Assembly: GCA_034432855.1 (NCBI GenBank)
Contig: DAOUBA010000199.1
Coordinates: 1-54,115 of the forward strand
DNA from: DAOUBA01 sp034432855
GTDB taxonomy: Bacteria; Chloroflexota; Anaerolineae; B4-G1
DNA length: 54,115 nucleotides
Direction: 5' to 3'
This document shows positions 17,464 through 25,599 of the stretch, one piece after another. Below the pieces are notes generated by a model. It was not told the origin of the DNA and ran no database searches. It saw nothing but the letters and a program-made list of their open reading frames with translations. The translations under genes and the position numbers were made by a program. Numbering within the stretch: the first letter of the stretch is position 1; each line of letters begins with the position of its first letter.

Positions 17464-19334
17464 GACCCGGTCTCCTTGTCCCCTGGTCTCCTTGTCCCAA
17501 TGTGGTACACCCACCACTCGACCGCGAGCACACACACCGCCGCGCCAGCCAGCCACGGCCAGAACTCGCGCCAACCCTGTTCCTCCCGCGCCGCAAGCCG
17601 CACCTCCATCTGCCCGATCCGCACGACCTCACGCGGGGCAATGTCCGATTCCGCCTCGTCGAACAGATTGACGGCGAAGGGGACAACGGATGGCAGGACA
17701 GTATCGGATTGGCCGCTCTGCTCGACCCGGTACACACCCAATCGGTCAGCCGTCAGGACCGGCGGGGATTCGCCGACGGGGAACGTGGTCTGCGTGCCGT
17801 CCGGCGCGGTGACGCGCACCTGAACGGCTTCGGGAGCAGGCTGGAGCGGAACGGGATCGCCGGGCCGGACGACGGCGGGAAGGTCAATGCCTCCACGCGG
17901 CGCCAACCAGTTCACCAGGTTGGCCGTGAGGATAGGGAAGGCAATCTGCAGCGGCAGGTCCGAATCGTGCAGATCGAAAGTCAACACCGCCAGACGCCCA
18001 CCCCCCGGTCGCTCGGTGACGAAGAGCAACGGGCCACCCGCGGCCTCGACCAGCACGCACGCTGCCGGCGGCGGCTCGACGGCGCGCGCCTGCAGGATGT
18101 GGACCTCGCTCAGGTCCACGTAACGCAGTAAAGGATCATCGGCGACGACACGGGTGATGGTCGTGGCGGTAAAGATGCCGCCCCCCTCGATCTCCCCCCT
18201 GAGAGAAAGAGACGTGGGCGGGGCGATGAGCCACAGGTTGCCGGAAGACAGAGTGTCACTGACCACACCATCAAAGATGGTGAGATCGTAAGCCCCGGCA
18301 GGCAAAGGCTGGTCGGGAGAGAGCCGCACCAATTCGATACCCGGCAATGCGCCCAACGCCCGCTCCAGGAACAGGTTGCCGGCGGAGACGAGCAACACCC
18401 GTCTGGAAGCCGGCGGCGCATACACCGCCCACGCCACGTCATCGAGCGCGAGGGCATCCTGGGTGGTCAGGCGGGCCTCCAACACGCGCAGGTCGTAGGG
18501 CAGATCGGCCAACGTCAGGTCGGCGCTGCTGTGCGCGGCGACAGACAGGCGACGGGCGTCGAACAGGGCTCCATCGGCGTAGAACTCAACCACCGGCCCG
18601 GCGTCGGCATCACCATAGTTGTTCACGCGCAAGAAAGCCTGGGGGCCGGCAGCGCCTTCGCGCACGGCCAGCGCGGTGATTGCCAGGTTATTGCCCTCGC
18701 CCCCCACCCCAACGAATCGCACCTGGCCCAACAGTGGGGGCAGCGTCTCCGGCAATGCGCCGTCGGAGACGATGACCACCTGCGTATCGCCAGCGCCGGC
18801 CAACCCTGCTGCCAGCGCAAAGGCGGCCTCCCAATCGGCCGGGCCGCTCGTGGGCGCGGTATCCTCGAGGGCGCGACGCAGGGCTGCCGGATCGCCGCCA
18901 GTTGCAACTTGCGGCTGGGGCCCGACGACGATGAGGGTCGCCGTATCATCCGCGCTCAGGCCGGTAACGATCTCGCGCACCACACGCTGCGCCGCCCCGA
19001 AGCGGGTCGGGGCGATGTCCCTGGCCTGCATGCTGGCCGAGGCATCGAGCAGGATGACGAGGTTGCCACCGCTGACGACGGTGCGCGTGGGGACGAAAGG
19101 CCGCGCCAATGCCAGCGTCAGGAGGGCCAGGATGAGCAGTTGCAGGAGCAGGAGCAGGTTGGCGCGCAACCGCTGCCAGGGCGCGTTGGCCTCGCGGTCG
19201 CGCAGTAGCCGCTGCCAGAGGAGCGTGCTGGAAACGAGCATGTCCCGCCGCCGCAGTTTGAGCATGTAGAGGATGAGGATAGGAATGCTCAGGGCAGCGA
19301 AGGCGAAGGCAAGCGGGGTCAGAAAACCCATCAC
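17388..19334 (-). CDS. BatA-like VWA protein
   Basis: A 648-residue protein with the N-terminal BatA double membrane segment (LTPLAFAFAALSIPILILYMLKLRRR), a second hydrophobic stretch (LLLLLQLLILALLTLALARPFVP) and a VWA domain (LVILLDASASMQARD). A C-terminal helix (FWPWLAGAAVCVLAVEWWVYH) closes the protein. After that helix the frame runs on about 35 residues (HIGTRRPGDKETG...) through the GGACAAGG-type repeat and into the relic gene, so the native stop was probably lost. A palindromic CCCCCCTCGATCTCCCCCC stretch near 18181 is translated in frame. It overlaps the DUF58 gene by 4 bp. Confidence 0.84.
   Translation of the reverse strand: MMGFLTPLAFAFAALSIPILILYMLKLRRRDMLVSSTLLWQRLLRDREANAPWQRLRANLLLLLQLLILALLTLALARPFVPTRTVVSGGNLVILLDASASMQARDIAPTRFGAAQRVVREIVTGLSADDTATLIVVGPQPQVATGGDPAALRRALEDTAPTSGPADWEAAFALAAGLAGAGDTQVVIVSDGALPETLPPLLGQVRFVGVGGEGNNLAITALAVREGAAGPQAFLRVNNYGDADAGPVVEFYADGALFDARRLSVAAHSSADLTLADLPYDLRVLEARLTTQDALALDDVAWAVYAPPASRRVLLVSAGNLFLERALGALPGIELVRLSPDQPLPAGAYDLTIFDGVVSDTLSSGNLWLIAPPTSLSLRGEIEGGGIFTATTITRVVADDPLLRYVDLSEVHILQARAVEPPPAACVLVEAAGGPLLFVTERPGGGRLAVLTFDLHDSDLPLQIAFPILTANLVNWLAPRGGIDLPAVVRPGDPVPLQPAPEAVQVRVTAPDGTQTTFPVGESPPVLTADRLGVYRVEQSGQSDTVLPSVVPFAVNLFDEAESDIAPREVVRIGQMEVRLAAREEQGWREFWPWLAGAAVCVLAVEWWVYHIGTRRPGDKETGSWRKPNRIETSRCVNWRLRRRWRSW
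17474..17497 (-). repeat. Right arm of the exact 24-bp inverted repeat
   Basis: Exact reverse complement of 16988-17011. It lies across the C-terminal extension of the BatA-like gene and provides the GGAG that precedes the relic gene's start codon. Confidence 0.75.
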
Positions 19335-20263
19335 CGGATCACCCCCGCCCGTCTCAGATCATACAACACTACCCGATCGAAGGGAGTGTCCGTGACGACG
19401 GGGATATAGTGCGCGTCGCGGGCGCGGCAGGCAGCGGCGATTTCGTCGCGCCATTCGGCCAACCGGCGGCGGTAGAGTGCGCGCATCGGCGCGTCAATCG
19501 TCACCTCCTGTGGGTTGCCGGTCTCCACGTCCAGCAGCCGCAGGTCGCCAGCCAGCGGCGGCTCCACTTCATCGGGCGAGAGCACGTGAATGACGGCGAT
19601 CTCGTGCCCACGGGCCGCCAGCGCGTTGAGTCCCTCGACATAACCGGCCGGCGAGAAAAAGTCGGAGATGAGCACAGCCAACCCGGCCCGTCCGCCGGAG
19701 AGCGCGTAGGCACACAGAGCGGCGTTCAAATCGGTCGTCCCCTCTGCCTCCAGCCGTTCCAGCCAATCGAACAGGCGCAGCGCGTGACCACGACCACGGA
19801 CGGGACCGAGACTGGGAGAGATTAGGGATTGGGGATTAGGGGGTAGGGATTGGGGAGCAGGGAGTATAGAGACGGTGAGGCGGTCGCCTGACGTGAGTGC
19901 AACGTACCCCAGCGCCGCCGCCAACTGCCGCGCATAGGTCCACTTGTTCAACTCGGTGATTCGCTGATTCGCTGACCCGTCCCCCCACTCCATCGAGCCA
20001 CTCCCGTCGAGCAAGATGTGCACGGCCAGGTCTTCCTCCTCCTCGAACAACTTGACGAAGGGGCGTTCCAGCCGCGCATAGATGTTCCAGTCCACCCGGC
20101 GCAGGTCGTCGCCACGCGTATAGTCGCGGTAGTCGGCGAACTCGACGGATGAAGTGCCCCGTCTCGTAGAACGCCGTTCGCCGACTGTCTGCCCGGCCCG
20201 GGCACGACGGGCGACGAGGGAGAGGCCCGCTAGTTTACGCAAGAGCGCTTCGTCCAGAGTCAT
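19331..20263 (-). CDS. DUF58 domain protein (module 2)
   Basis: This 310-residue soluble DUF58 protein carries the signature VEFADYRDYTRGDDLRRVDWNIYARLERPFVK and a VWA-type metal site (LLDGSGSMEWG). Unlike the 11.5-kb paralogue it has no transmembrane helices, which fits the smaller MoxR-coupled class. An insert of about 20 residues (APQSLPPNPQSL...) is encoded by a GATTAGGG-type tandem repeat. It sits between moxR (module 2) and the BatA-like gene. Confidence 0.87.
   Translation of the reverse strand: MTLDEALLRKLAGLSLVARRARAGQTVGERRSTRRGTSSVEFADYRDYTRGDDLRRVDWNIYARLERPFVKLFEEEEDLAVHILLDGSGSMEWGDGSANQRITELNKWTYARQLAAALGYVALTSGDRLTVSILPAPQSLPPNPQSLISPSLGPVRGRGHALRLFDWLERLEAEGTTDLNAALCAYALSGGRAGLAVLISDFFSPAGYVEGLNALAARGHEIAVIHVLSPDEVEPPLAGDLRLLDVETGNPQEVTIDAPMRALYRRRLAEWRDEIAAACRARDAHYIPVVTDTPFDRVVLYDLRRAGVIR
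19811..19862. repeat. GATTAGGG/GATTGGGG-type tandem repeat inside the DUF58 gene
   Basis: Repeats of ATTAGGG, ATTGGGG and GTAGGG-like units run through about 50 bp and are read in frame as a Pro/Ser/Gln-rich insert. The paralogous DUF58 gene lacks it. Confidence 0.65.
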
Positions 20264-20279
20264 CGCAGTTCAGAAAGGA

Positions 20280-20321
20280 TGCAGGATGCAAGATGCAGGA
20301 TGCAAGATGCAGGATGCAGGA
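20280..20321. repeat. Six tandem copies of TGCARGA
   Basis: Six 7-bp units (TGCAGGA, TGCAAGA alternating) fill most of the gap between moxR and the DUF58 gene. The last units pair imperfectly with TCCTGTATCC at 20334-20343, giving a possible hairpin. Confidence 0.75.
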
Positions 20322-20358
20322 CGTTTTCTTGCCTCCTGTATCCTGCCTCTTTATTCCT

Positions 20359-21339
20359 TCACGGCTCTGGCACTGCCTTCAGCACTTCTGCCACCACATC
20401 GTCGGCGCTCACACCCTCGGCCTGGGCCTCAAAGTTGAGCAGGACGCGGTGGCGCAGCGCCGCCGGAGCGACCGCACGCAGGTCCTGGAAGGCGACGTTG
20501 TAGCGGCCTGCCAACAGCGCCGTGACCTTGCCGCCCAGGACGAGCGCCTGCGCCGCGCGCGGGCTGGCGCCATAGCGCACGTACCGCCGTACCATTTCGG
20601 ACGCCGCATCGCTTTCGGGATGCGTGGCGATGACCAGCCGGGCGGCATATTCGGAGACTGGCGAGGCTACGGGCACCTGCCGCGCCAGCGTCCCCATCGC
20701 CAGCACGGCAGCGCCATCGGCCACGACCGCGACCTGTGGCTCGGCTTCGCCGGTGGTACGGTCGAGGATCTCGACCAGTTCCTCCGAAGACGGAAAGGCG
20801 ACGTTGATCTTGAACAGGAAGCGATCCAGTTGCGCCTCCGGCAACGGATAGGTGCCCTCCATCTCGATGGGGTTCTGCGTCGCCAGCACCAGGAACGGCG
20901 CAGCCAGCGGATAGGAACGGCTGGCGACGGTAACGGTGCGCTCCTGCATCGCTTCTAACAGCGCCGATTGCGTTTTGGGTGTGGCGCGGTTGATCTCATC
21001 GGCCAGCAGGAGGTTGGTAAAGACCGGCCCCGGCTGGAAGCGGAACTCGCGCCGCCCGTCCCCGCTCTCCTCCAGGATGTCGGTGCCGACGATGTCGGCG
21101 GGCATCAGGTCGGGGGTGAACTGGATGCGGGTGAATTTGAGGTCGAGCACCCTGGCCAGCGTGCGCACGAGCATGGTCTTGCCCAGCCCCGGCACGCCCT
21201 CCAGGAGCGCATGCCCCCCGGCGATCAGGCAGATCAGGGTATGGCGGATCACCTCACGCTGGCCGACGATGTATCTGCCGACCTCGGCCTCGATACGGGC
21301 AGCGAGATCGCGGAATTGGTCAGGTGAGATTTCAGGCAT
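20359..21339 (-). CDS. MoxR-family AAA ATPase (module 2)
   Basis: Second MoxR in the window: Walker A GVPGLGKTMLVRTLA, Walker B LLADEINRATPKTQ, sensor LATQNPIEMEGTYPLPEAQ. About 326 residues from the ATG at 21339; the frame is open 34 codons further upstream through repeat-like TTGGT sequence that is unlikely to be coding. It is followed by DUF58, BatA-like and VWA genes. Confidence 0.9.
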   Translation of the reverse strand: MPEISPDQFRDLAARIEAEVGRYIVGQREVIRHTLICLIAGGHALLEGVPGLGKTMLVRTLARVLDLKFTRIQFTPDLMPADIVGTDILEESGDGRREFRFQPGPVFTNLLLADEINRATPKTQSALLEAMQERTVTVASRSYPLAAPFLVLATQNPIEMEGTYPLPEAQLDRFLFKINVAFPSSEELVEILDRTTGEAEPQVAVVADGAAVLAMGTLARQVPVASPVSEYAARLVIATHPESDAASEMVRRYVRYGASPRAAQALVLGGKVTALLAGRYNVAFQDLRAVAPAALRHRVLLNFEAQAEGVSADDVVAEVLKAVPEP

Positions 21340-21397
21340 GGCAGTCTCCAGTTGGTAAATTGGTATTTGGTGTTGGCAGTTGGTGTCTTCTGCTCCA

Positions 21398-21853
21398 TTA
21401 CGAGACAGAAGCGGAACAGCGCTGACTTGCCGACTTGCCAACTTGCTTTCTCGCCCGCCGCACCCACTCTCGCTCCGGCTCGAACGTCAGCGCCGCCAGT
21501 GCCTCGTCCCAGGAGAGCCAGACCGGCTCGAATTGGGGTTCCCCACCGACAGGCTGGAAAGCCTGTCCTACAGGCCCCATCAGAAAGTAGCGCTCGGTGC
21601 GTACGACGCGCTGCCCATCGCGGTCGAACTCGACCAACTGTGTACCCAGATCGGCCTGCACCATCAGGTCGGTGTACCCGCTCTCCTCGCGCACCTCGCG
21701 CAGTGCAGCAACCTGCACATCCTCTTCTGGCTCGACGTGGCCTTTGGGCAGCCGTACCTCGCCGCGCCCAGGGCGGCGCAGCACCAGCACGCGCCCATCA
21801 TGCACGACGACGCCGCCCGCGGCGGTGTAATGGATCACACCCTCATCGCCCAT
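21398..21853 (-). CDS. Nudix hydrolase
   Basis: A complete Nudix box GHVEPEEDVQVAALREVREESGY (about residues 38-60) fits GX5EX7REUXEEXGU, so the protein should cleave a nucleoside diphosphate linked to another moiety, with Mg2+. Length is 151 residues. A palindrome inserted in frame gives VGQAFQPVGG in the region between the Nudix box and the C-terminal helix. The last residues (KQVGKSASQ) come from a short GGCAAGT-type repeat. Substrate unknown. Confidence 0.87.
   Translation of the reverse strand: MGDEGVIHYTAAGGVVVHDGRVLVLRRPGRGEVRLPKGHVEPEEDVQVAALREVREESGYTDLMVQADLGTQLVEFDRDGQRVVRTERYFLMGPVGQAFQPVGGEPQFEPVWLSWDEALAALTFEPEREWVRRARKQVGKSASQRCSASVS
21549..21573. repeat. In-frame palindrome encoding VGQAFQPVGG
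   Basis: ACAGGCTGGAAAGCCTGT palindrome followed by CCTACAGG. It lengthens a loop of the Nudix protein by about ten residues. Same core as the repeats at 14640, 126 and 50037. Confidence 0.7.
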
Positions 21854-21864
21854 CGAGATTCCGG

Positions 21865-23463
21865 CTACGGCTCCAGCGAACTGAAATAATCCCGCACGTA
21901 CCGTTTCATCCCCAACGGAATGTAACTCCCCTCCAGCGCAGCGCCGGCGCGCGCGGCATAATCGGCATAGACCTGGCGGTAGGGCACGCCCGCCTGCCCA
22001 CCCTGCGGAGCCGGAAACGGCTCATCGCCCACCGGCATTCCCTCATCGCCCTGGCGGCCGATCTCGATTCCCACACCCTCCTGTTCCAGGCGGTACGGCA
22101 CATAGACCTCGTCGTAGGGTGCGCCGGTACCAGAATCCTCGTGATGCCCGCGCTGACCTGCTCCCGCTCCTGCTTGCTGACCACCTCCCTGCCGCTCACC
22201 TTGCTCCCCTGCCCCTCCGCTCCTGTGCCCCTCCGCTCCCCCGCTCCCCTGCCCCCCTGTTCCTTGTCGCGCCATCCGCCCTGCGCCGGACTGCCGGCCA
22301 CTCGCCTGGGCGATCTGCTCGCGCCCCTCCTGCAATTGCGCCAGCGTCCCCTCGACTGCCGCCTGCCGCTCGATGCGCTCACCCGCTGCGCCCATCTGTT
22401 GCGCCGCCTGTCGGATAGCCTCACGCGCCCGGGCAATGTCGCCGCGCTCGATGGCCTCTGCTGCCTGCGCCAACTGCCCGGCTAGTGCCGGGTCACTTGC
22501 AGCCAGCGCCTCAGCTGCCTGCGCCAATTCGCGGGCCAGTTCCAACTCCTCCTCACGGGTCAGCATCTCACCCTTTGTACCGCTATACGCCGCCAACGCC
22601 TGAGCCGCCGTCTGATAGTCCCCCTGAGCCAGCGCCTCGGCGATGTCGCGGGTGAGTTTGGAATCGGACATTCGCTGGGCCGCGCGTTCCAGCCCGGCCC
22701 GCACTCCCACTGCGCCAGGGTCCTGCAACGGCGCGAGCGTCTGCTCGGCCTGGGCCAGCGCCGCCAGCGCCTCCTCCGGCGAGGCCCGTCCCTCCTCGAG
22801 CGCAGCAATCGCCTCATCCAGCGCCTGCAAGAGCACTTCCCGTTCAGCCTCGGTCAGCCCCTGGGCCTCGGCCACCTGCTCGCGCGCGGCCTCCAATTCG
22901 GCTATCTGCTCTTCGACGGCAGCACGCACAGCCGCGCGTTGGGCCAGCACCGCTTCCTGGTGATTGGGCAGCCAGAGCGAGAACGCCAGCGCAACGGTCA
23001 GCACGGCCAACACCACCAGCGCCGGGCGCGAAAGACGCAGAGGCAACAGGTCACTCGATTTGACGCGGACGGCGGCCTGGAGGGTATCGGCCAGTTGTGC
23101 CGCAGCCAGCGCCCGCTCCACCCGCAGGCGGCCCGCGCCGATCTCTAGCGCCGTTGTCAGCCGCTCGGCCAGGGCAAAGCGGCGATCGAAGGTGCACGCC
23201 AGTTGCATGGGCGGGCGGGGACGCAGCCAGACGATGCCCAGGCCCAGCAGCGCACCGCTGCCCGCAAACAAAACGGCCAGGCCGGCCAGCCAGGGCCAGG
23301 TCAGCAACGGCCAGAGCCGCGCCGCCAGCGCCAATAACAGCCCTACGCCCAGGCCGGCTGCCGCGCCCCACGGCCCCCAGATCAGGCTCTCGGCCAGGCG
23401 TAAGCGCAATCCCCAGCGGTATAGGAGAGACCGGAGATTGAAGATTGGAGGTTGGTCGGTCAT
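21865..23463 (-). CDS. DUF4175-like membrane protein with coiled coil
   Basis: The 532-residue product has three hydrophobic N-terminal helices (about residues 30-80 and 150-165), then a long Ala/Glu/Leu-rich helical region (about 170-380) that should form coiled coils. A Gly/Gln-rich low-complexity segment follows (about 390-445), and then a conserved-looking end with YDEVYVPYRLEQEG and GSYIPLGMKRYVRDYFSSLEP. This matches the layout of DUF4175 proteins found beside MoxR/DUF58/VWA genes. The low-complexity part is encoded by CCCCTCCGCTCC-type repeats (about 22196-22262) and may be a repeat invasion. Confidence 0.72.
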   Translation of the reverse strand: MTDQPPIFNLRSLLYRWGLRLRLAESLIWGPWGAAAGLGVGLLLALAARLWPLLTWPWLAGLAVLFAGSGALLGLGIVWLRPRPPMQLACTFDRRFALAERLTTALEIGAGRLRVERALAAAQLADTLQAAVRVKSSDLLPLRLSRPALVVLAVLTVALAFSLWLPNHQEAVLAQRAAVRAAVEEQIAELEAAREQVAEAQGLTEAEREVLLQALDEAIAALEEGRASPEEALAALAQAEQTLAPLQDPGAVGVRAGLERAAQRMSDSKLTRDIAEALAQGDYQTAAQALAAYSGTKGEMLTREEELELARELAQAAEALAASDPALAGQLAQAAEAIERGDIARAREAIRQAAQQMGAAGERIERQAAVEGTLAQLQEGREQIAQASGRQSGAGRMARQGTGGQGSGGAEGHRSGGAGEQGERQGGGQQAGAGAGQRGHHEDSGTGAPYDEVYVPYRLEQEGVGIEIGRQGDEGMPVGDEPFPAPQGGQAGVPYRQVYADYAARAGAALEGSYIPLGMKRYVRDYFSSLEP

Positions 23464-23466
23464 TGA

Positions 23467-24396
23467 CTATTGCACCTCTTGCCGACGCACCCGCAATATC
23501 GTTATCAAGAGCAGAACCAGCGCCAGCGCCACGTACAGCACGGTAAAGGTGATCCAGCCAGAAGGAATCAGAACAGACCGACTCCCGATACTTTGCCGGT
23601 GGTACCATACCGAGTTGGACTCCATCAAGGCCATCTCGGTGAATACGGCTGCTGTGATCGGGCTGGCACTGAGGAGGCCATAGAGCAGGTAAACGAGAGC
23701 GATCTGCCAGAGAGAAGGCGACACAATGTTATACAATAGAGGATCGAACCAGATACTGGAAAAGACCACCAGCACGACCGGCAGCCCAATGGTCAGCAGT
23801 ACGACCGCACTGTAACTCAGCACCGTAGAAACGAGCGTCGTGCGCGCGATCGAGGAGAAGAAGAGGCCGCAGGAGGCGAAGGCAAACGCCGTCACCAACA
23901 AGACGACCTGCGCCAGCATCAACTCTTCCACCGTGACGCCTCCCAACATAAAGGCCAGGCTCTCCAGCGGCACTGCGGCCAGGATCAGCAGGAATATGTA
24001 CACCAGCGCGGAGACGAGTTTGCCGAAAACCAGCCGGCGAGCCGGCAACAACGTCGTCCGCAACACCTCGTAGGTCTTGCGCTCCCGCTCGCCGCAGACG
24101 GCGCCGGCAGTAAAAGCGGGGGTGATAAACGCAACCAGGAAAAGGCCAACGAGGATGACGCTGGCAAAGATCGTCTTGCCCAGATACGCCATCTCCGGCC
24201 CGCCGCCAGGCATGCTGGTGGTGCGGACATAGGAATAGTAAATCAACGACGTGAAGCAACTCAATACCAGCAGATAGACGGTCAAGACGACGAATGCCCG
24301 CGCGCCGCGCATGCGTCCGCGCAGTTCTTTGACCAGCAGTGGATTGGGCTCACGGCGCAGCCGACGCCGCTTGACCGGCACAGATACTTCGCTCAT
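23467..24396 (-). CDS. ABC-2 type transporter permease
   Basis: About 309 residues. The N-terminal NPLLVKELRGRMRGARAFVVLTVYLLVL is typical of ABC-2 permeases, and six membrane segments follow. The motif GERERKTYEVLRTTLLPARRLVFGKL is the cytoplasmic coupling region. The start at 24396 is set by the overlap TGATG with the end of the upstream frame; the open frame further upstream is that relic read in another phase. It probably works with the ATPase encoded at 24637-25599. Substrate unknown. Confidence 0.87.
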   Translation of the reverse strand: MSEVSVPVKRRRLRREPNPLLVKELRGRMRGARAFVVLTVYLLVLSCFTSLIYYSYVRTTSMPGGGPEMAYLGKTIFASVILVGLFLVAFITPAFTAGAVCGERERKTYEVLRTTLLPARRLVFGKLVSALVYIFLLILAAVPLESLAFMLGGVTVEELMLAQVVLLVTAFAFASCGLFFSSIARTTLVSTVLSYSAVVLLTIGLPVVLVVFSSIWFDPLLYNIVSPSLWQIALVYLLYGLLSASPITAAVFTEMALMESNSVWYHRQSIGSRSVLIPSGWITFTVLYVALALVLLLITILRVRRQEVQ

Positions 24397-24640
24397 CACT
24401 TGCTCTCCCCACTCTCCAGACGCCAAATCGCCGCCCACGTCAGGAGAAAGCCACTGATCATCTCGATAACCACCACGGTCAACGATGCCAGCCCTGACAG
24501 CGCCAGCGTGTATTGCAGGTACAACTGTCCCCAACCGGATAGAGCATGAAGAAACGCCGCCCCGGCCACCAGCGCCTGCGGCGAACGCGACGCAACTCCA
24601 GGCGGAGAATGGGATGATTGAGTATGGGTCGCCAGATCAC
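24396..24640 (-). pseudogene. Frameshifted short ABC permease relic
   Basis: A GTG at 24640 overlaps the ATPase stop (GTGA) and opens a frame reading PILNHPILRLELRRVRRRRW, typical of an ABC permease N-terminus, which stops at 24479. In another frame the same interval ends in YLQYTLALSGLASL and a membrane-like VVVIEMISGFLLTWAAIW, with a TGA overlapping the ATG of the next permease. The interval of 245 bp is not a multiple of three. Overlaps at both ends suggest a once-coupled gene that now carries a frameshift or is only a remnant, as 80 residues is far too short for a permease. A sequencing indel cannot be excluded. Confidence 0.55.
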
Positions 24641-25599
24641 GACACGATCCCTTTCGTCAGCCGCATAAAGGCGTCTTCCAGATCGCCGGATTCCTGGCAG
24701 AACATGACCATCGGGAACCCCGCCGCCACAAACTCGCGGAGCAGCCGCACCAATGCCTCGTCGTCTCCGGTAAACGTGAACTGGAGATCGCCCTCGCCGT
24801 TCCCCGTTACAGGCTCGACGTTCAAAACGTGCGCCTGATTTCCAAGCCAGGCCCGTGCGTCCTCGACCTGTCCTATCAACCCCACCTTCACGACGCGGTG
24901 TGCCTGAATGTGCTGCCGCACCTGTTCCAGCGTGCCCGCCGCCACCAGCCGTCCGGCTTCGATGATGCCGATGTGGGTGCAAACCTCCTCGATCTCGGAA
25001 AGGATGTGGGAGGAGACAAAGATGGTCTTGCCCATCGCCTGGAGTTCGCGCAAGAGTTCACGCATCTCAACGCGCGCGCGAGGATCCAGGCCAGAGGCCG
25101 GCTCGTCGAGGATCAGCACCTGCGGGTCGTGCGCCAGCGCCCGCGCCAGGCACAGCCGCTGCTTCATCCCGCGCGAGAGCGTATCCACGTAATCGTCTCG
25201 CCGGTGCGCCAGATCCACCAACTCCAAAAGGTCGTCCGTCAGCCTGCGGCGCGTATCCGGCGGGATCTCGTAGCAGGCGGCGAAAAAGTCCAGGTACTCC
25301 CAGACCTTCATATCGTCATAGACGCCGAAGAAATCGGGCATATAGCCGATAGCCCGCCGCACCGCCCGCCGGTCCCTGATCACCGAGTGGCCCGCCACTC
25401 GCGCCTCTCCTGCCGTCGGGCGCAACAATGTCGCCAGGATGCGCATCGTCGTCGTCTTGCCTGCTCCGTTCGGCCCGACAAAGCCAAAGACCGCCCCCGC
25501 CTCGACGGTCAGACTCAATTCCTCCACCGCCGTCAGCCGGCCATACCGCTTGGTCAGCCCGCTGATTTCGATAATGGGTGTCCCCGCCGTCGCGATCAT
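24637..25599 (-). CDS. ABC transporter ATP-binding protein
   Basis: All ABC motifs are present: Walker A GPNGAGKTT (residues 42-50), Q-loop region IGYMPDFFGVYDDM with Asp in place of the usual Gln, signature LSRGMKQR, Walker B VLILDEPASGLDP and the switch His in SSH. The product has 320 residues. The ATG at 25599 shares ATGA with the upstream gene's stop, so the long upstream frame is not coding. Partner permease is at 23467-24396. It is likely an exporter of the ABC-2 class. Confidence 0.92.
   Translation of the reverse strand: MIATAGTPIIEISGLTKRYGRLTAVEELSLTVEAGAVFGFVGPNGAGKTTTMRILATLLRPTAGEARVAGHSVIRDRRAVRRAIGYMPDFFGVYDDMKVWEYLDFFAACYEIPPDTRRRLTDDLLELVDLAHRRDDYVDTLSRGMKQRLCLARALAHDPQVLILDEPASGLDPRARVEMRELLRELQAMGKTIFVSSHILSEIEEVCTHIGIIEAGRLVAAGTLEQVRQHIQAHRVVKVGLIGQVEDARAWLGNQAHVLNVEPVTGNGEGDLQFTFTGDDEALVRLLREFVAAGFPMVMFCQESGDLEDAFMRLTKGIVS

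Noticed and set aside
20280..20321. Tandem TGCARGA units as a possible CRISPR array
   Set aside because: Units are 7 bp with no spacers, and no cas genes are present in the window.
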